Assembly: GCF_027594785.1 (NCBI RefSeq)
Contig: NZ_CP075584.1
Coordinates: forward strand, 1,922,001 to 1,986,000
DNA: 64,000 bases
Direction of reading: 5' to 3'
From: Cryobacterium breve
GTDB lineage: Bacteria; Actinomycetota; Actinomycetes; Actinomycetales; Microbacteriaceae
Position 1 is the first letter of the stretch. Each line of letters begins with the position of its first letter. This document shows positions 20,153-29,436 of this stretch, piece by piece. Under the pieces are notes generated by a model that saw nothing but the letters and a program-made list of their open reading frames with translations, was not told where the DNA came from and ran no database searches. The translations under genes were made by a program, and so were the position numbers.

Positions 20153-21151
20153 CTAAAGCTTGGTGACCTGGTCGAAGCTGAGCTCGACCGGGGTCTCACG
20201 CTCGAACAGGGAGACGAGGACGATGAGCTTGCCGCTCTCCGCCTTGATCTCGCTGATCGTGCCGGGCAGGCCCGCGAACGAGCCTTCCTTGATCGTGATG
20301 GTCTCGCCGATTTCGTAGTCGATCTCGGCGGGCAGTGCGCGGGTCGCGATCTTGCCGTGCGTGCCTGCGCCCTTGGCGGACGGCACGTCCTGGATCTCGA
20401 CGAGGCTCTTCAGCATGCCGAAGGCCTCCTCGAAGCGCAGCGGCGTCGGGTTGTGCGCGTTGCCGACGAAGCCGGTGACGCCCGGCGTGTGCCGGACGAC
20501 GGACCAGCTGTCCTCGTTGAGGTCCATGCGCACGAGCACGTAGCCGGGGATGCGCACGCGGGTGACCATCTTGCGCTGGCCGTTCTTGATCTCGACGACG
20601 TCTTCCATCGGAACCTCGACCTGGTAGATGAAATCTTCCATGGCCATCGACTGCTTGCGGTTCTCGATGTTCGACTTCACGCGACGCTCGAAGCCGGCGT
20701 AGGAGTGGATGACGAACCACTTGCCGGGCTGGAAGCGGAGTTCCTTGCGGAATTCAGCGTATGGATCTTCGTCGACGGGCTCAGCGGATGCGTCGGCGGC
20801 GTCTGCCGCGTCGGCTTCTGCATCGGCGGTGTCAACGCCTCCGTCGACGTCTTCCTCGTCGTCGACGGCTTCGGCGGCAGCCTCTGCCTCGTCGCTCGAG
20901 TCGATGTCCAGGGCGTCGTCAACTTCTGAATCCGCTTCGGGGTCGACCGCGCCGGCGAGGGCGTCGAGTGCGGCGTCGAGGTTGTCCTCAACGCCGACGC
21001 TGGGGTCGAACACGTGGACGGCTACCTGTTCGGCGGCTTCCACGGACTCTTCTTCCGCTTCGAGGACGTTGCCTTCCTGTGCTTCGTCGTCGTCGGACGC
21101 CTGCTCGGCGGCGGTGGCCCAGTCGGCGTCGTCGTGATTCGTCTCAGTCAC
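20153..21151 (-). CDS. nusG: Transcription termination/antitermination factor NusG with long acidic N-terminus
   Basis: 332 aa, nearly twice the E. coli length. The first ~155 residues are a low-complexity Asp/Glu/Ala region (for example [20 protein letters not shown]), common in actinobacterial NusG. The NGN domain follows ([53 protein letters not shown]) and then a C-terminal KOW domain ([20 protein letters not shown]). It couples RNA polymerase with Rho or the ribosome. The start is GTG 21151. Lies between secE and rplK in the standard order. Confidence 0.97.
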   Translation of the reverse strand: MTETNHDDADWATAAEQASDDDEAQEGNVLEAEEESVEAAEQVAVHVFDPSVGVEDNLDAALDALAGAVDPEADSEVDDALDIDSSDEAEAAAEAVDDEEDVDGGVDTADAEADAADAADASAEPVDEDPYAEFRKELRFQPGKWFVIHSYAGFERRVKSNIENRKQSMAMEDFIYQVEVPMEDVVEIKNGQRKMVTRVRIPGYVLVRMDLNEDSWSVVRHTPGVTGFVGNAHNPTPLRFEEAFGMLKSLVEIQDVPSAKGAGTHGKIATRALPAEIDYEIGETITIKEGSFAGLPGTISEIKAESGKLIVLVSLFERETPVELSFDQVTKL

Positions 21152-21254
21152 TAAATCTCAATCCTTATGTAGTGCGCGGGCACGAAGACGTGTCCCGCGC
21201 AGCGTTGCCGTGAATCCTGGCCATGCGGTCTCGCCGCCGGTGGGCGGCAGCCGG

Positions 21255-21530
21255 TCAGCCGCCTGGTGTTCCGAAGACGTACGTCACGACGAGTGCGAAC
21301 ACCCAGTCGAGGGCGGAAACCAGGGCCATCATGATCGCTACGAAGATCAGGACGACAGCCGTGTAGCTCAGCAGTTCCTTGCGGGTCGGTGTGACCACCT
21401 TGCGGAGTTCCGCCATGACCTGCTTCAGGAACAGGGACATCCGTGCGAACGGACCGCGTTTGGCGTCGCGAGCGAGTCGTGCGTCTGCGACGATTTCCTC
21501 ACTGGGTTCGTCGACAACTTTTCGGGCCAC
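21255..21530 (-). CDS. secE: Preprotein translocase subunit SecE
   Basis: 91 aa. Single transmembrane helix near residues 57-80 ([20 protein letters not shown]) after the conserved cytoplasmic amphipathic segment [20 protein letters not shown]. Clamps SecY in the SecYEG channel. The start is GTG 21530. It is downstream of tRNA-Trp and upstream of nusG, the canonical actinobacterial order. Confidence 0.96.
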   Translation of the reverse strand: MARKVVDEPSEEIVADARLARDAKRGPFARMSLFLKQVMAELRKVVTPTRKELLSYTAVVLIFVAIMMALVSALDWVFALVVTYVFGTPGG

Positions 21531-21572
21531 CTGTTACACCTTTCATGGGCCGACGGAAATGCCACCGACTTG

Positions 21573-21645
21573 CAGGGCGGACAGGACTCGAACCTGCAAC
21601 CTGCGGTTTTGGAGACCGCTGCTCTACCAATTGAGCCACCACCCT
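21573..21645 (-). tRNA. trpT: tRNA-Trp (anticodon CCA)
   Basis: 73-nt cloverleaf. Acceptor AGGGTGG pairs with CCGCCCT (one G-T pair); D-arm GCTC..GAGC; anticodon loop CTCCAAA carrying CCA on a GCGGT/ACCGC stem; T-arm with GTTCGAGTC. Discriminator G. The 3' CCA is not encoded. Located just upstream of secE as in most actinobacteria. Confidence 0.97.
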
Positions 21646-21828
21646 ATGCAGCCGGATCACCACGCTCACTCACGCCACCCCCCGAAAAATACTCGAGAAA
21701 AAGGCGCAAAAAAGCCTGGCAGATTTCAACTACCTCGATCAAGTCTAGGTCACACCGGCACCACTGTAAAGCTGGGGCCGTCGGTGCGGATGCTGGCCGC
21801 GCGGGTGCGGCCACCGTATGCTCGTTCT

Positions 21829-23032
21829 GTGGCTCACGAACTCAAGCGAATCTCTACCCGGATCGGCTCCATCGCGGAATCGGCGACACTCAAGGTCGAC
21901 AGCAAGGCCAAGGCTCTCCAGGCGGCCGGTCGACCCGTGATCAGCTTCGCGGCGGGCGAACCGGACTTCCCGACCCCCGCGCACATCGTCGAGGCGGCGC
22001 TTCTCGCCGTGCGCGACCCGAAGAACCACAAGTACACGCCGGCCGCCGGTCTGCCCGACCTCCGCGAGGCCGTCGCGGCGAAGACGCTGCGCGATTCCGG
22101 CCTCGCGGTCTCCCCCGCCCAGGTGGTCATCACCAACGGCGGCAAGCAGGCCGTCTACCAGGCGTTCGCGACGCTGCTCGACCCGGGGGACGAGGTCATC
22201 GTGCCGACCCCGTACTGGACCACCTATCCGGAGTCGATCCGGCTGGCCGGCGGCGTGCAGGTCGACGTCTTCGCCGGCAGCGACCAGGGCTACCTCGTCA
22301 CCGTCGAGCAGGCTCGAGGCCGCCCGCACCGAGCGCACCAAGGTGCTGCTCTTCGTCTCGCCCTCCAACCCGACCGGCGCGGTCTACTCTCCGGAGCAGA
22401 CGAAGGCGATCGGCGAGTGGGCGGAGGAGCACGGACTCTGGGTCATCACCGACGAGATTTACCAGAACCTGACCTACGACGGCGTGCGCGCCGTCTCGAT
22501 CGTCGAGGCCGTTCCCGCCCTCGCGGACCGCACAATCCTCGTGAACGGCGTCGCCAAGACCTACGCGATGACCGGCTGGCGCCTGGGCTGGATGGTCGGC
22601 CCGCTCGACGCGATCAAGGCCGCGGCGAACCTGCAGTCCCATCTCACCTCGAACGTGTCCAACGTGTCGCAGCGCGCCGCGATCGCCGCCCTCACCGGCC
22701 CGCAGGACGACGCGATCGCGATGCGGGAGGCCTTCGACCGGCGCCGCCGGCTCATCGTCGCCGAGTTGAACAAGATCCCCGGCATGGTGACGCCGACGCC
22801 CCAGGGCGCGTTCTACGTCTACCCGAACGTGACCGGCCTGCTCGGCCGCACCTGGGGCGGGGTCACGCCGACGACGTCCCTCGAGCTCGCCGACCTGATC
22901 CTCGACCAGGCCGAAGTCGCCGCTGTCCCCGGTGAGGCGTTCGGCCCGAGCGGGTACCTGCGCTTCTCCTACGCGCTCGGGGACGACCAGCTGCTGGAAG
23001 GCATCCGCCGCCTGCAGCGCCTCTTCGCCTAA
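21829..23032 (+). CDS. aspC: Class I/II aminotransferase, aspartate aminotransferase-like (one frameshift)
   Basis: PLP enzyme of ~400 aa. Landmarks are [52 protein letters not shown], then in the second frame [30 protein letters not shown] (PLP-ring Asp and Tyr), and [18 protein letters not shown] with the Schiff-base Lys. Frames join when CAGGCTC at 22309-22315 is read CAGCTC ([16 protein letters not shown]). GTG 21829 is preceded by a CGTATGCT -10-like element at 8 bp, suggesting a leaderless message. An aspartate aminotransferase of the AAT-Ib type next to secE/nusG is common in actinobacteria. Confidence 0.9.
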
Positions 23033-23033
23033 C

Positions 23034-23115
23034 GAATTCGACGGAGTTTTTGGGCTTCTGACACGTAAGACGCGTCTTAAAACCGGTTCAAAACGCAAAA
23101 ACTCCGTCGAATTGG
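23034..23115. repeat. 82-bp palindromic repeat, family C (copy 1 of 2)
   Basis: Arms CGAATTCGACGGAGTTTTTG and CAAAAACTCCGTCGAATTGG surround a 40-bp AT-richer centre (ACGCGT, AACCGGTT). The sequence is far more AT-rich than its surroundings. A second copy with the same ends, including the trailing GGTGAGG, lies inside a kinase gene at 27885-27965. Here it follows the aminotransferase stop by 2 bp. Confidence 0.85.
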
Positions 23116-23202
23116 TGAGGGTCGGCATCCATCGACCGGTGGATGCCCGGGTCGGCCGGGCGGACGCTTACGTTCCCGGGCCTCTGGTGGGATTCTTTCG
23201 GT

Positions 23203-24169
23203 ATGACCACCACACCAGCGCCGCTCAAGAGCTCAGACCCCGTCGTGCGCGTGCGCGACCTGCACAAGTCCTACGGCGCATTCGAGGCCGTCTCGGGCAT
23301 CAGCTTCGACATCCGGCCCGGAGAGACCTTCGCGCTCCTCGGCCCGAACGGCGCAGGCAAGAGCACGGTCATCGAGATCCTCGAGGGCTACCGTGACCGC
23401 ACCAGCGGCGAGGTGAGCGTGCTCGGCACCGACCCGCAGCACGGCGGCCTCGACTGGAAGGCCCGGCTCGGCATCGTGCTGCAGTCGACGGGCGAGAGCG
23501 GCAACGTGACGGTCGCCGAGCAGGCTCGCGCACTTCGCGAGCCTCTACCCGAACCCGCGGGACGTGACGGAGGTGATCGCGGCCGTCGGCCTCGAGGACA
23601 AGGCGAAGACCCGTATCAGCCGGCTGTCCGGCGGGCAGCGCCGGCGAGTGGATGTCGCACTCGGCATCATCGGCCGGCCGGAGCTCCTCTTCCTCGACGA
23701 ACCGACAACGGGGTTCGACCCCGAGGCGCGGCACCAGTTCTGGGACCTCGTGCGCAGCCTGAAGGCAGAGGGCACCACGATCCTGCTCACAACCCACTAC
23801 CTCGACGAGGCCGCCCAGCTCGGCGACCGTGCCGGCGTGATCACCGGGGGCCGGCTGATCGACATCGGCGCGATCGACGAGATCGGTGGCGCCGAGGCAC
23901 GGGTGCCGCTCGTGCGCTGGCGGGATGCCGCCGGGCAGTCGCACGAGATCCGCACCGACCGGCCGGGTCGCGTCGTGGCCGAGCTCGTCGCGGCGAGCGG
24001 CGGGCCAGGCGGCGCGGCGGGCGGCGCGGAACCGGCCGAACTCGAGGTGATCCGGCCAAGCCTCGAGGACGTCTACCTCGGGCTCGTGCGCGAGGACCGC
24101 GCGGAGAATTCCGACACAGCGAATTCCGGCACATCCACTTCTGACGACAGCACGGAGGTGCTCGCATGA
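23203..24169 (+). CDS. ABC exporter ATP-binding protein, drug-type (one frameshift)
   Basis: Energises the membrane partner encoded next. Walker A LLGPNGAGKSTVIEILEG, Q-loop LGIVLQSTGE, signature SRLSGGQRRRVDVALGI, Walker B LLFLDEPTTGFDPEAR and switch LLTTHYLDEA are all intact, in the form typical of DrrA/daunorubicin-type exporters. Frames join when CAGGCTC at 23521-23527 is read CAGCTC (VAEQLAHFASLYPNPRDV), giving ~321 aa. The last ~70 residues vary. It overlaps the permease start by 4 bp (ATGA). No regulator binding site is apparent; the downstream two-component genes probably respond to the exported compound. Confidence 0.9.
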
Positions 24170-25029
24170 CCACGCTCGACATGACCACCGCTACCGGCAG
24201 CATCCGCTCGACTCGTCACGGCGTGCTGCGACTCGGCCTCGCCCGGGTGTATTACGAAGCACGCATGTACTTCCGCACCCCGGACAGCGTGTTCTTCACG
24301 TTCCTGTTCCCGTTCATCATGCTCGCGATCTTCACCGCCGCTTTCGGCTCGGCCGGCAACATCGGCACCGCACCGGACGGCAGCGGTGGCATCAGCGTCG
24401 GCGCGTATTACCTTCCGGGCATGCTTGCGGCGGGGATGCTGCTCTCCGGTGTGCAGAACCTCGCGGTCGACATCGCCGGCGAGAAGAGCGACGGCACCCT
24501 CAAGCGGCTCGGCGGCACCCCGCTGTCCCCGCTGAGCTACTTCATCGGCAAGATCGGGATGGTGCTCGTCACGGGCGCCATCCAGGCGACCCTGCTCATT
24601 CTGGTGGCGCGATTCCTCCTCGGCATCGACCTGCCGACAGACCCGGCCGCGTGGCTCACGTTCGCGTGGGTGTTCCTGTTCGGCGTGATCGCCTGCGCGT
24701 TCCTCGGCATCGCGCTCTCCGCGTTGCCGCGCTCCGGCAAGAGCGCGACGGCCGTTGTGATCCCGATCGTGCTGATCCTGCAGTTCATCTCGGGGGTCTA
24801 CCTGCAGTTCTACAACCTCCCCGAGTGGATGCAGAACGTCGCGAGCCTGTTCCCGCTCAAGTGGATGGCCCAGGGCATGCGGTCGGTGTTCCTGCCGGAC
24901 AGCTTCGCGAGCCTCGAGCAGAACGGGGTCTGGGACCTCCCGCTCGTCGCACTCAACCTCGGCATCTGGCTCGTGGTCGGGCTCGTGCTCAGCCGGGTGA
25001 CGTTCCGCTGGATCCGCAAGGACAGCTGA
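24166..25029 (+). CDS. ABC-2 type permease
   Basis: 287 aa integral membrane protein with about six hydrophobic helices (SVFFTFLFPFIMLAIFTAAF, GMVLVTGAIQATLLILVARF, AVVIPIVLILQFISGVYLQF). The segment NLAVDIAGEKSDGTLKRLGG is the conserved cytoplasmic region of ABC-2 permeases, and FPLKWMAQGMRSVFLP precedes the last helix. It pairs with the ATPase it overlaps; exports an unknown hydrophobic or antibiotic-like compound. Confidence 0.9.
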   Translation: MTTLDMTTATGSIRSTRHGVLRLGLARVYYEARMYFRTPDSVFFTFLFPFIMLAIFTAAFGSAGNIGTAPDGSGGISVGAYYLPGMLAAGMLLSGVQNLAVDIAGEKSDGTLKRLGGTPLSPLSYFIGKIGMVLVTGAIQATLLILVARFLLGIDLPTDPAAWLTFAWVFLFGVIACAFLGIALSALPRSGKSATAVVIPIVLILQFISGVYLQFYNLPEWMQNVASLFPLKWMAQGMRSVFLPDSFASLEQNGVWDLPLVALNLGIWLVVGLVLSRVTFRWIRKDS

Positions 25030-25075
25030 CCATGGCCGTGTTCCCCGGCCGCGGCCGTCGTGGGAGGCTGGGCGC

Positions 25076-26332
25076 ATGAGGATTCCGGCCATGACGACCC
25101 TGCGCTGGTGGGACGTCGCCGTCGGTGGGTCACTGCTCCTGATGGGGGTGCTCGCGGCCTCCGACCAGTACCGGTACGGACACGAGCTCGGGCGGATCGG
25201 CGCTCTCGCGACGCTCGCCGCGATGGGCGTCGGCTATCTCGCGTTCGGACGCCGCGCGATCGCGTGCCCGAGCGAAGGGACCGGTTCGGCCGCGCTGGCC
25301 GCGACCGTCTTCCGCGGAGTCTTGATCGTCGGCGTCGGCGTCGCCGCGGCATTCAACCCGAGTCTCGCGACGCTCCAGGCAATCGCCTTCCCGCTGCTCT
25401 GGACGCTGACCGATTCCTTCCTCGTCTCCGTCGCCCTGAGCGCCCTCCTAGCAGCATCGGCGGCGGTCGGGCTCTGGCTGGGCATCGGCGGCACCCCGTC
25501 CGCCCTGGGGCAGGCGTCTGCCACCGAAGGGATCTCCTTCGTTTTCGCGATCGCGATGGGCGCCTGGATCACCCGCATCGCCCGCGACGGCAACACCCAA
25601 CGGCGGCTCTACGAGGAGCTCAGCGTCGCCCAGGACGAGCTTGCCGCCCTGCACCGGGATGCCGGGAGCGCGGCCGAGCGGGAACGGCTGGCCAGGGAGA
25701 TCCACGACACGATCGCCCAGAGCCTGACGAGCCTCGTCATGCTCGCCCAGCGCGCGGGGAACGAGCTCGGGCCGGACGCCGGGGCGCGGCCCACCGTCGA
25801 GCTCATCGAAGACACCGCCCGGCAGGCCCTGACCGAGGCGCGCACCCTCGTCGCGGCGATGTCGCCCGTGCGGGTCGGGGATTCGACCCTCGCCGAGACC
25901 CTGCGCCGCCTCGCCGGGCGCTTCGAACGCGAGACCGGAATCCAGGTACGGGTGATCCTCGCGGACACCGGCCTCGACGGGCTCGACCGGCTCGACCGGG
26001 AAAACGAGGTCGTGCTGCTCCGCTGCGCCCAGGAAGGCCTCGCGAACGTGCGCAAGCACTCCCGCGCGGGGGCGGCATCCGTTCGCCTCGAGCGGGTGGG
26101 CACGGATGCCGTGCTCACCGTGACCGACGACGGTCGCGGCCTCGGCGCCTATGCTCCCGCCCACGAGAACGGGTTCGGCCTCTCCGGGATGCGCGACCGA
26201 CTCGCCCTCGTCGGCGGCGGGCTCACGGTCGGGGCCGGCGAGCGCGGAGGCACCGTGCTGCGGGTGACCGTGCCCGCGGCGGGCGCCGAAAGCGCCCACC
26301 CCTCCGTCGAATCGGTTCGGGGCGAGCGATGA
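25076..26332 (+). CDS. Sensor histidine kinase, NarL/DesK type
   Basis: 418 aa. The N-terminal ~165 residues form about five transmembrane segments with short loops, suggesting intramembrane sensing. HisKA_3 dimerisation domain: RERLAREIHDTIAQSLTSLV with the phospho-accepting His in EIHDT. ATPase domain: NVRKHSRAGAASVRLE (N-box), VTDDGRGLGAY and GFGLSGMRDRLALVGG (G-boxes). RBS GGGAGG before ATG 25076; ATG 25091 is an alternative. The stop overlaps the response regulator by 4 bp. Together with the ABC exporter upstream it looks like an envelope or drug-stress detection module. Confidence 0.92.
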   Translation: MRIPAMTTLRWWDVAVGGSLLLMGVLAASDQYRYGHELGRIGALATLAAMGVGYLAFGRRAIACPSEGTGSAALAATVFRGVLIVGVGVAAAFNPSLATLQAIAFPLLWTLTDSFLVSVALSALLAASAAVGLWLGIGGTPSALGQASATEGISFVFAIAMGAWITRIARDGNTQRRLYEELSVAQDELAALHRDAGSAAERERLAREIHDTIAQSLTSLVMLAQRAGNELGPDAGARPTVELIEDTARQALTEARTLVAAMSPVRVGDSTLAETLRRLAGRFERETGIQVRVILADTGLDGLDRLDRENEVVLLRCAQEGLANVRKHSRAGAASVRLERVGTDAVLTVTDDGRGLGAYAPAHENGFGLSGMRDRLALVGGGLTVGAGERGGTVLRVTVPAAGAESAHPSVESVRGER

Positions 26333-26952
26333 TCCGGGTCATCGTGGCCGACGACCATCCGATCGTGCGCGGCGGCATCGCACTGCTGCTCGGTGCCGCC
26401 GGCGATATCGAGGTCGTCGGGCAGGCCGGCAACGGCGAGGAGGCCGTCGCGCTCGCCGCCGAGCTCGACCCCGACCTCGTGCTGATGGACCTGCGGATGC
26501 CGCTGCTCGACGGCGTCGCAGCGACCGCGCTCATCGTCGCGGCGAACGAGCGCACGCGCGTGCTGGTGCTCACGACCTACGAGAGCGACGACCAGATCCT
26601 CGCGGCGATCGCGGCCGGGGCGAGCGGGTATCTACTGAAGGCCGCGCCCCAGGCGGAGATCATCGAGGGTGTGCGTTCGGTCGCGCGCGGCCAGACGGCG
26701 CTCGCCCCGTCGATCGCGGCGATGCTTGTGCACCGGGTGCGCGTGGATGCCGCCCCGACGCCGCGCCTGTCGGCCCGCGAACTCGACGTGCTCCGGCTGG
26801 TGTCGGCCGGCGAGAGCAACCCGCAGATCGGCCGCGCCCTGTTCATCAGCGAGGCCACCGTCAAGACGCACCTGCTGCACGCCTTCGAGAAGCTCGCGGT
26901 GAGCGACCGGACCCGCGCCGTGACCCGGGCGATGGAGCTCGGGCTGCTGTAG
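26329..26952 (+). CDS. Response regulator, NarL/LuxR type
   Basis: 207 aa. The receiver domain has the acidic pair DDH at residues 8-10, the phospho-Asp in LVLMDLRMPLLDGV, conserved Thr in VLTTYESDD and Lys in GYLLKAAPQ. The C-terminal LuxR-type helix-turn-helix reads LSARELDVLRLVSAGESNPQ, ATVKTHLLHAFEKLAV. ATG 26329 overlaps the kinase stop. Partner of the preceding kinase; probable target is the ABC exporter operon. Confidence 0.94.
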   Translation: MIRVIVADDHPIVRGGIALLLGAAGDIEVVGQAGNGEEAVALAAELDPDLVLMDLRMPLLDGVAATALIVAANERTRVLVLTTYESDDQILAAIAAGASGYLLKAAPQAEIIEGVRSVARGQTALAPSIAAMLVHRVRVDAAPTPRLSARELDVLRLVSAGESNPQIGRALFISEATVKTHLLHAFEKLAVSDRTRAVTRAMELGLL

Positions 26953-26973
26953 CCCGGCATCCGCCCGCCGCCG

Positions 26974-27047
26974 CGCCGACACTCGCCGTTCGCGCCCTGT
27001 GTCGCCAGTGCGCCGGGGTCACTCGGCGGAAACGGCGACTCTCGGCG
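26974..27047. repeat. 74-bp palindromic repeat (family E)
   Basis: Outer arms CGCCGACACTCGCCGTT and AACGGCGACTCTCGGCG match at 15 of 17 positions. It occupies the gap between two convergently oriented response-regulator genes, so a bidirectional terminator role is possible. No second copy seen in the window. Confidence 0.6.
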
Positions 27048-27084
27048 ACCGTGCGGGCGGCGGGCGGATGCCGCGCTGGGGCAG

Positions 27085-27832
27085 CTAGAGCAGCTTGCGC
27101 TCGAGCGCCCAGGCGGTCAGTTCGTAGCGGGAGGAGAGCCTGCAGCTTGCGGAGCACCGCTGAGACGTGCGTCTCGACGGTCTTCGGCGAGATGAACAGG
27201 CTCCCGGCGACTTCCTTGTAGGTGTAGCCGCGGGCGATCAGCCGCATGACCTCCTGCTCCCGCGCGGAGAGGCGGTCGAGTTCTTCGGTCGTCTCGGCGG
27301 TCTCCCCGGCGACCGCACCGAACGCGTCGAGCACGAAGCCCGCGAGCCGGGGCGAGAATACCGCGTCGCCGTCGGCGACCCGGCGGGCGGCCTCGGAGAC
27401 CTCGGCACCCGATGAGCTCTTGGTGATGTAGCCGCGGGCGCCCGCCCGGATCACCCGAACCACGTCGTCGGCGGCGTCGGAGACGCTCAGCGCGAGGAAC
27501 AGGGTGTGCGGCGCCCGGTGTGCGGCGTCGTGGATGACCTCGCTGCCGCCGCCGCCGCGCCCGCCGGGCAGGTGCACGTCGAGCAGCACCACCCGCGGCT
27601 GCAGGGCGACCACGAGTTCGATCGCCTCGTCGACCGTCGCGGCCTCGCCGAGCACGTGGATGTCCGCGTCCAGTTCGGCGCGCAGGCCGGAGCGGAAGAT
27701 CGAGTGGTCGTCGACGATCACGACGGGGAGCCCGGCGGTCGAGGCGGGGAGTGTGGGCGCGCTTCCGGGAGCGGTCCCGGGGCCTGTGCCGGGGTCTGTA
27801 CCGGGGTCCGGGGTGCCATGCGGTTCGCTCAT
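27085..27832 (-). CDS. Response regulator, NarL/LuxR type (one frameshift)
   Basis: About 248 aa after correction. An unusual Pro/Gly/Thr repeat leader of ~35 residues (PGT repeated) precedes the receiver domain: VVIVDDHSIFRSGL, phospho-Asp in VVLLDVHLPGG, Lys in GYITKSSSGAE. LuxR-type helix-turn-helix: LSAREQEVMRLIARGYTYKE, ISPKTVETHVSAVLRKL. Frames join when GAGCCTG at 27136-27142 is read GAGCTG (reverse strand CAGCTC), restoring LQLSSRYELTAWALERKLL before the TAG. Overlaps the end of its kinase gene by 4 bp. The GTG/PGT leader may be unstructured; a later start near residue 37 is possible. Confidence 0.88.
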
Positions 27833-29324
27833 GAGCGGCTCCCGTCGGCATCCGCTTCGTCTGGCTGCACCGGCTCTGGCCGAACCAATTCGACGGAGAT
27901 TGTGGAATTTTCGACCCGAATCGGGCCCGTGACGTGCGTTTTCATCAAAAAGTCCGTCGAATTGGTGAGGTCTGCGGGGGCGGATGCCGTGGGCAGGGTC
28001 AGCAGGATCTCCGTGCCGGCGCCGACGGGGCCGGGTCGCACGAGCGCGGTGCCGCCGAGGCGGCGCATCCGCCCGATGACGGACTCGCGGACGCCGTGCC
28101 GGTCGTCCGGCACATCCTCGAGCCGGAAGCCCGGTCCGCGGTCGGTCACGCTGAGGCTCACCGCGTTCGCCCCCGTCTCGAGGTAGACGGACACCGGGCC
28201 GCCGGAGTGCCGCGCCGCGTTGAGCATGGCCTCGCGCCCCGCGGCGAGCAGCCCCTCCGGTGCTGGGCCGAGGCTCGCGCCGGCGCTCACGATGTCGAAC
28301 TGCACCGGGAAGTCGGCCTCGAGCTCCGCCGCGATCCGGCGGAGGGCGGTCGGGAGGTCGACGTCGGGGACGCCCTCGGCTCCGGCACCGGTGCCGCTGC
28401 CGCTGCCGCCCGCACCGGCATCCGCACCGGTGCCGAAGCCGGTCCCTGTCCCGGTGAAGAGCCACTCGCGCAGGCTCCCGTTCCTGGGCACGGGCGAGCC
28501 GGGCCGCGTCGCTCTGCGGCCCGGCCTTCTGCTGGATCAGTGCGAGCGTCTGCAGCACCGAATCGTGGAGATGGGCGGCGATCTCGGCGCGTTCGGCCTC
28601 GCGCGCTCGTCCCGCCCGCTCGTCGGCGAGGTCGCGGGAGAGTCGCACGAGCCAGGGCGCGATCACGACGACGACGCCGAGCAGCACCGAAGCGGAGGCG
28701 ATCACGACCGTCCAGCCATCGGGGCTGTCACTCGTGACGAAGAACAACAGGATGCCGACGGCGACGAGCACGAGGGGCGCCGAGCGCGCGCACGAGCAGA
28801 GCGGACGAGTGCTGCTCCGACCCATCGCGGATGTCCGCGAACTGCCGCCAGGCCAGCGCGGTCCCCGAGAGCACGACGATCGCGGGGATGACGACGGCGA
28901 GCGGGATGTCGGCGCCGAGCCGGCTGGCGACGAGGGTGAGCCCGGCGGCGAGAAGGGCGAGCCCGAGCAGAATCTCCGTGATCGGAGCCGACCGGGCCGA
29001 CAACGCGGCGGCGGCTGTCCGCTCGGCCGCGACATCCGCCGGACCGCCTGAACCCGTGCCGGAAGTACCGGAGTGCCCGGGCGCCGGCCGCGCGAGGCTC
29101 GCCTTGGGGAGTTCGGCCGCCCCGAACCGAGCCGGGTTGGCCGTCTCGGTCGGCGTCGTCACCCAGAGCCAGGCGTAGAGCAGCGCACCGGCCCCGCCGG
29201 CGAGGACGAGCAGCAGCGTCGCGGAGCGCACCACGGTCACGGACAACCCGGTGTGCTCAGCGAACCCCGCGCAAACGCCGGCGATGATCCGCTGGCGCGG
29301 CCGGGTCATCCGCTCGGTTCTCAT
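27829..29324 (-). CDS. PspC-domain sensor histidine kinase (two frameshifts)
   Basis: Residues ~5-60 are a PspC domain (RQRIIAGVCAGFAEHTGLSV), then a variable linker, about four membrane helices, a HisKA_3 domain (EIAAHLHDSVLQTLALIQQK, His in HLHDS) and an HATPase domain (MLNAARHSGGPVSVYLE, VTDRGPGFRLED). The frame breaks at a C-run (GGGG at 28775-28778, one base too many) and at CAGGCTC 28471-28477 (GAGCTG on the coding strand). A Gly/Thr/Ala repeat interrupts the ATPase domain. The C-terminal ~30 residues (LTNSTDFLMKTHVTG...) are encoded by the family-C palindrome at 27885-27965, an apparent insertion into the gene. ATG 29324 is the chosen start; it is divergent from a second PspC gene. Confidence 0.85.
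27885..27965. repeat. Palindromic repeat, family C (copy 2 of 2), inside a coding region
   Basis: Ends CCAATTCGACGGAG and CCGTCGAATTGG with the same trailing GGTGAGG as the copy at 23034-23115; the centre differs (TTTTCGACCCGAATCGGGCC). It is read through in frame near the 3' end of the PspC-kinase gene, adding about 27 codons. Confidence 0.8.
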
Positions 29325-29436
29325 GTCTTCATCCAAGCACCCCGAAGGCCGCCCCGATCCGGTGCGGCCAGATCTCAGGGTCCGTTCAGGGTTCTCCCCC
29401 ATAGCAACGCGCCGGCGCGAGTGGTTGAGTCGAGTT

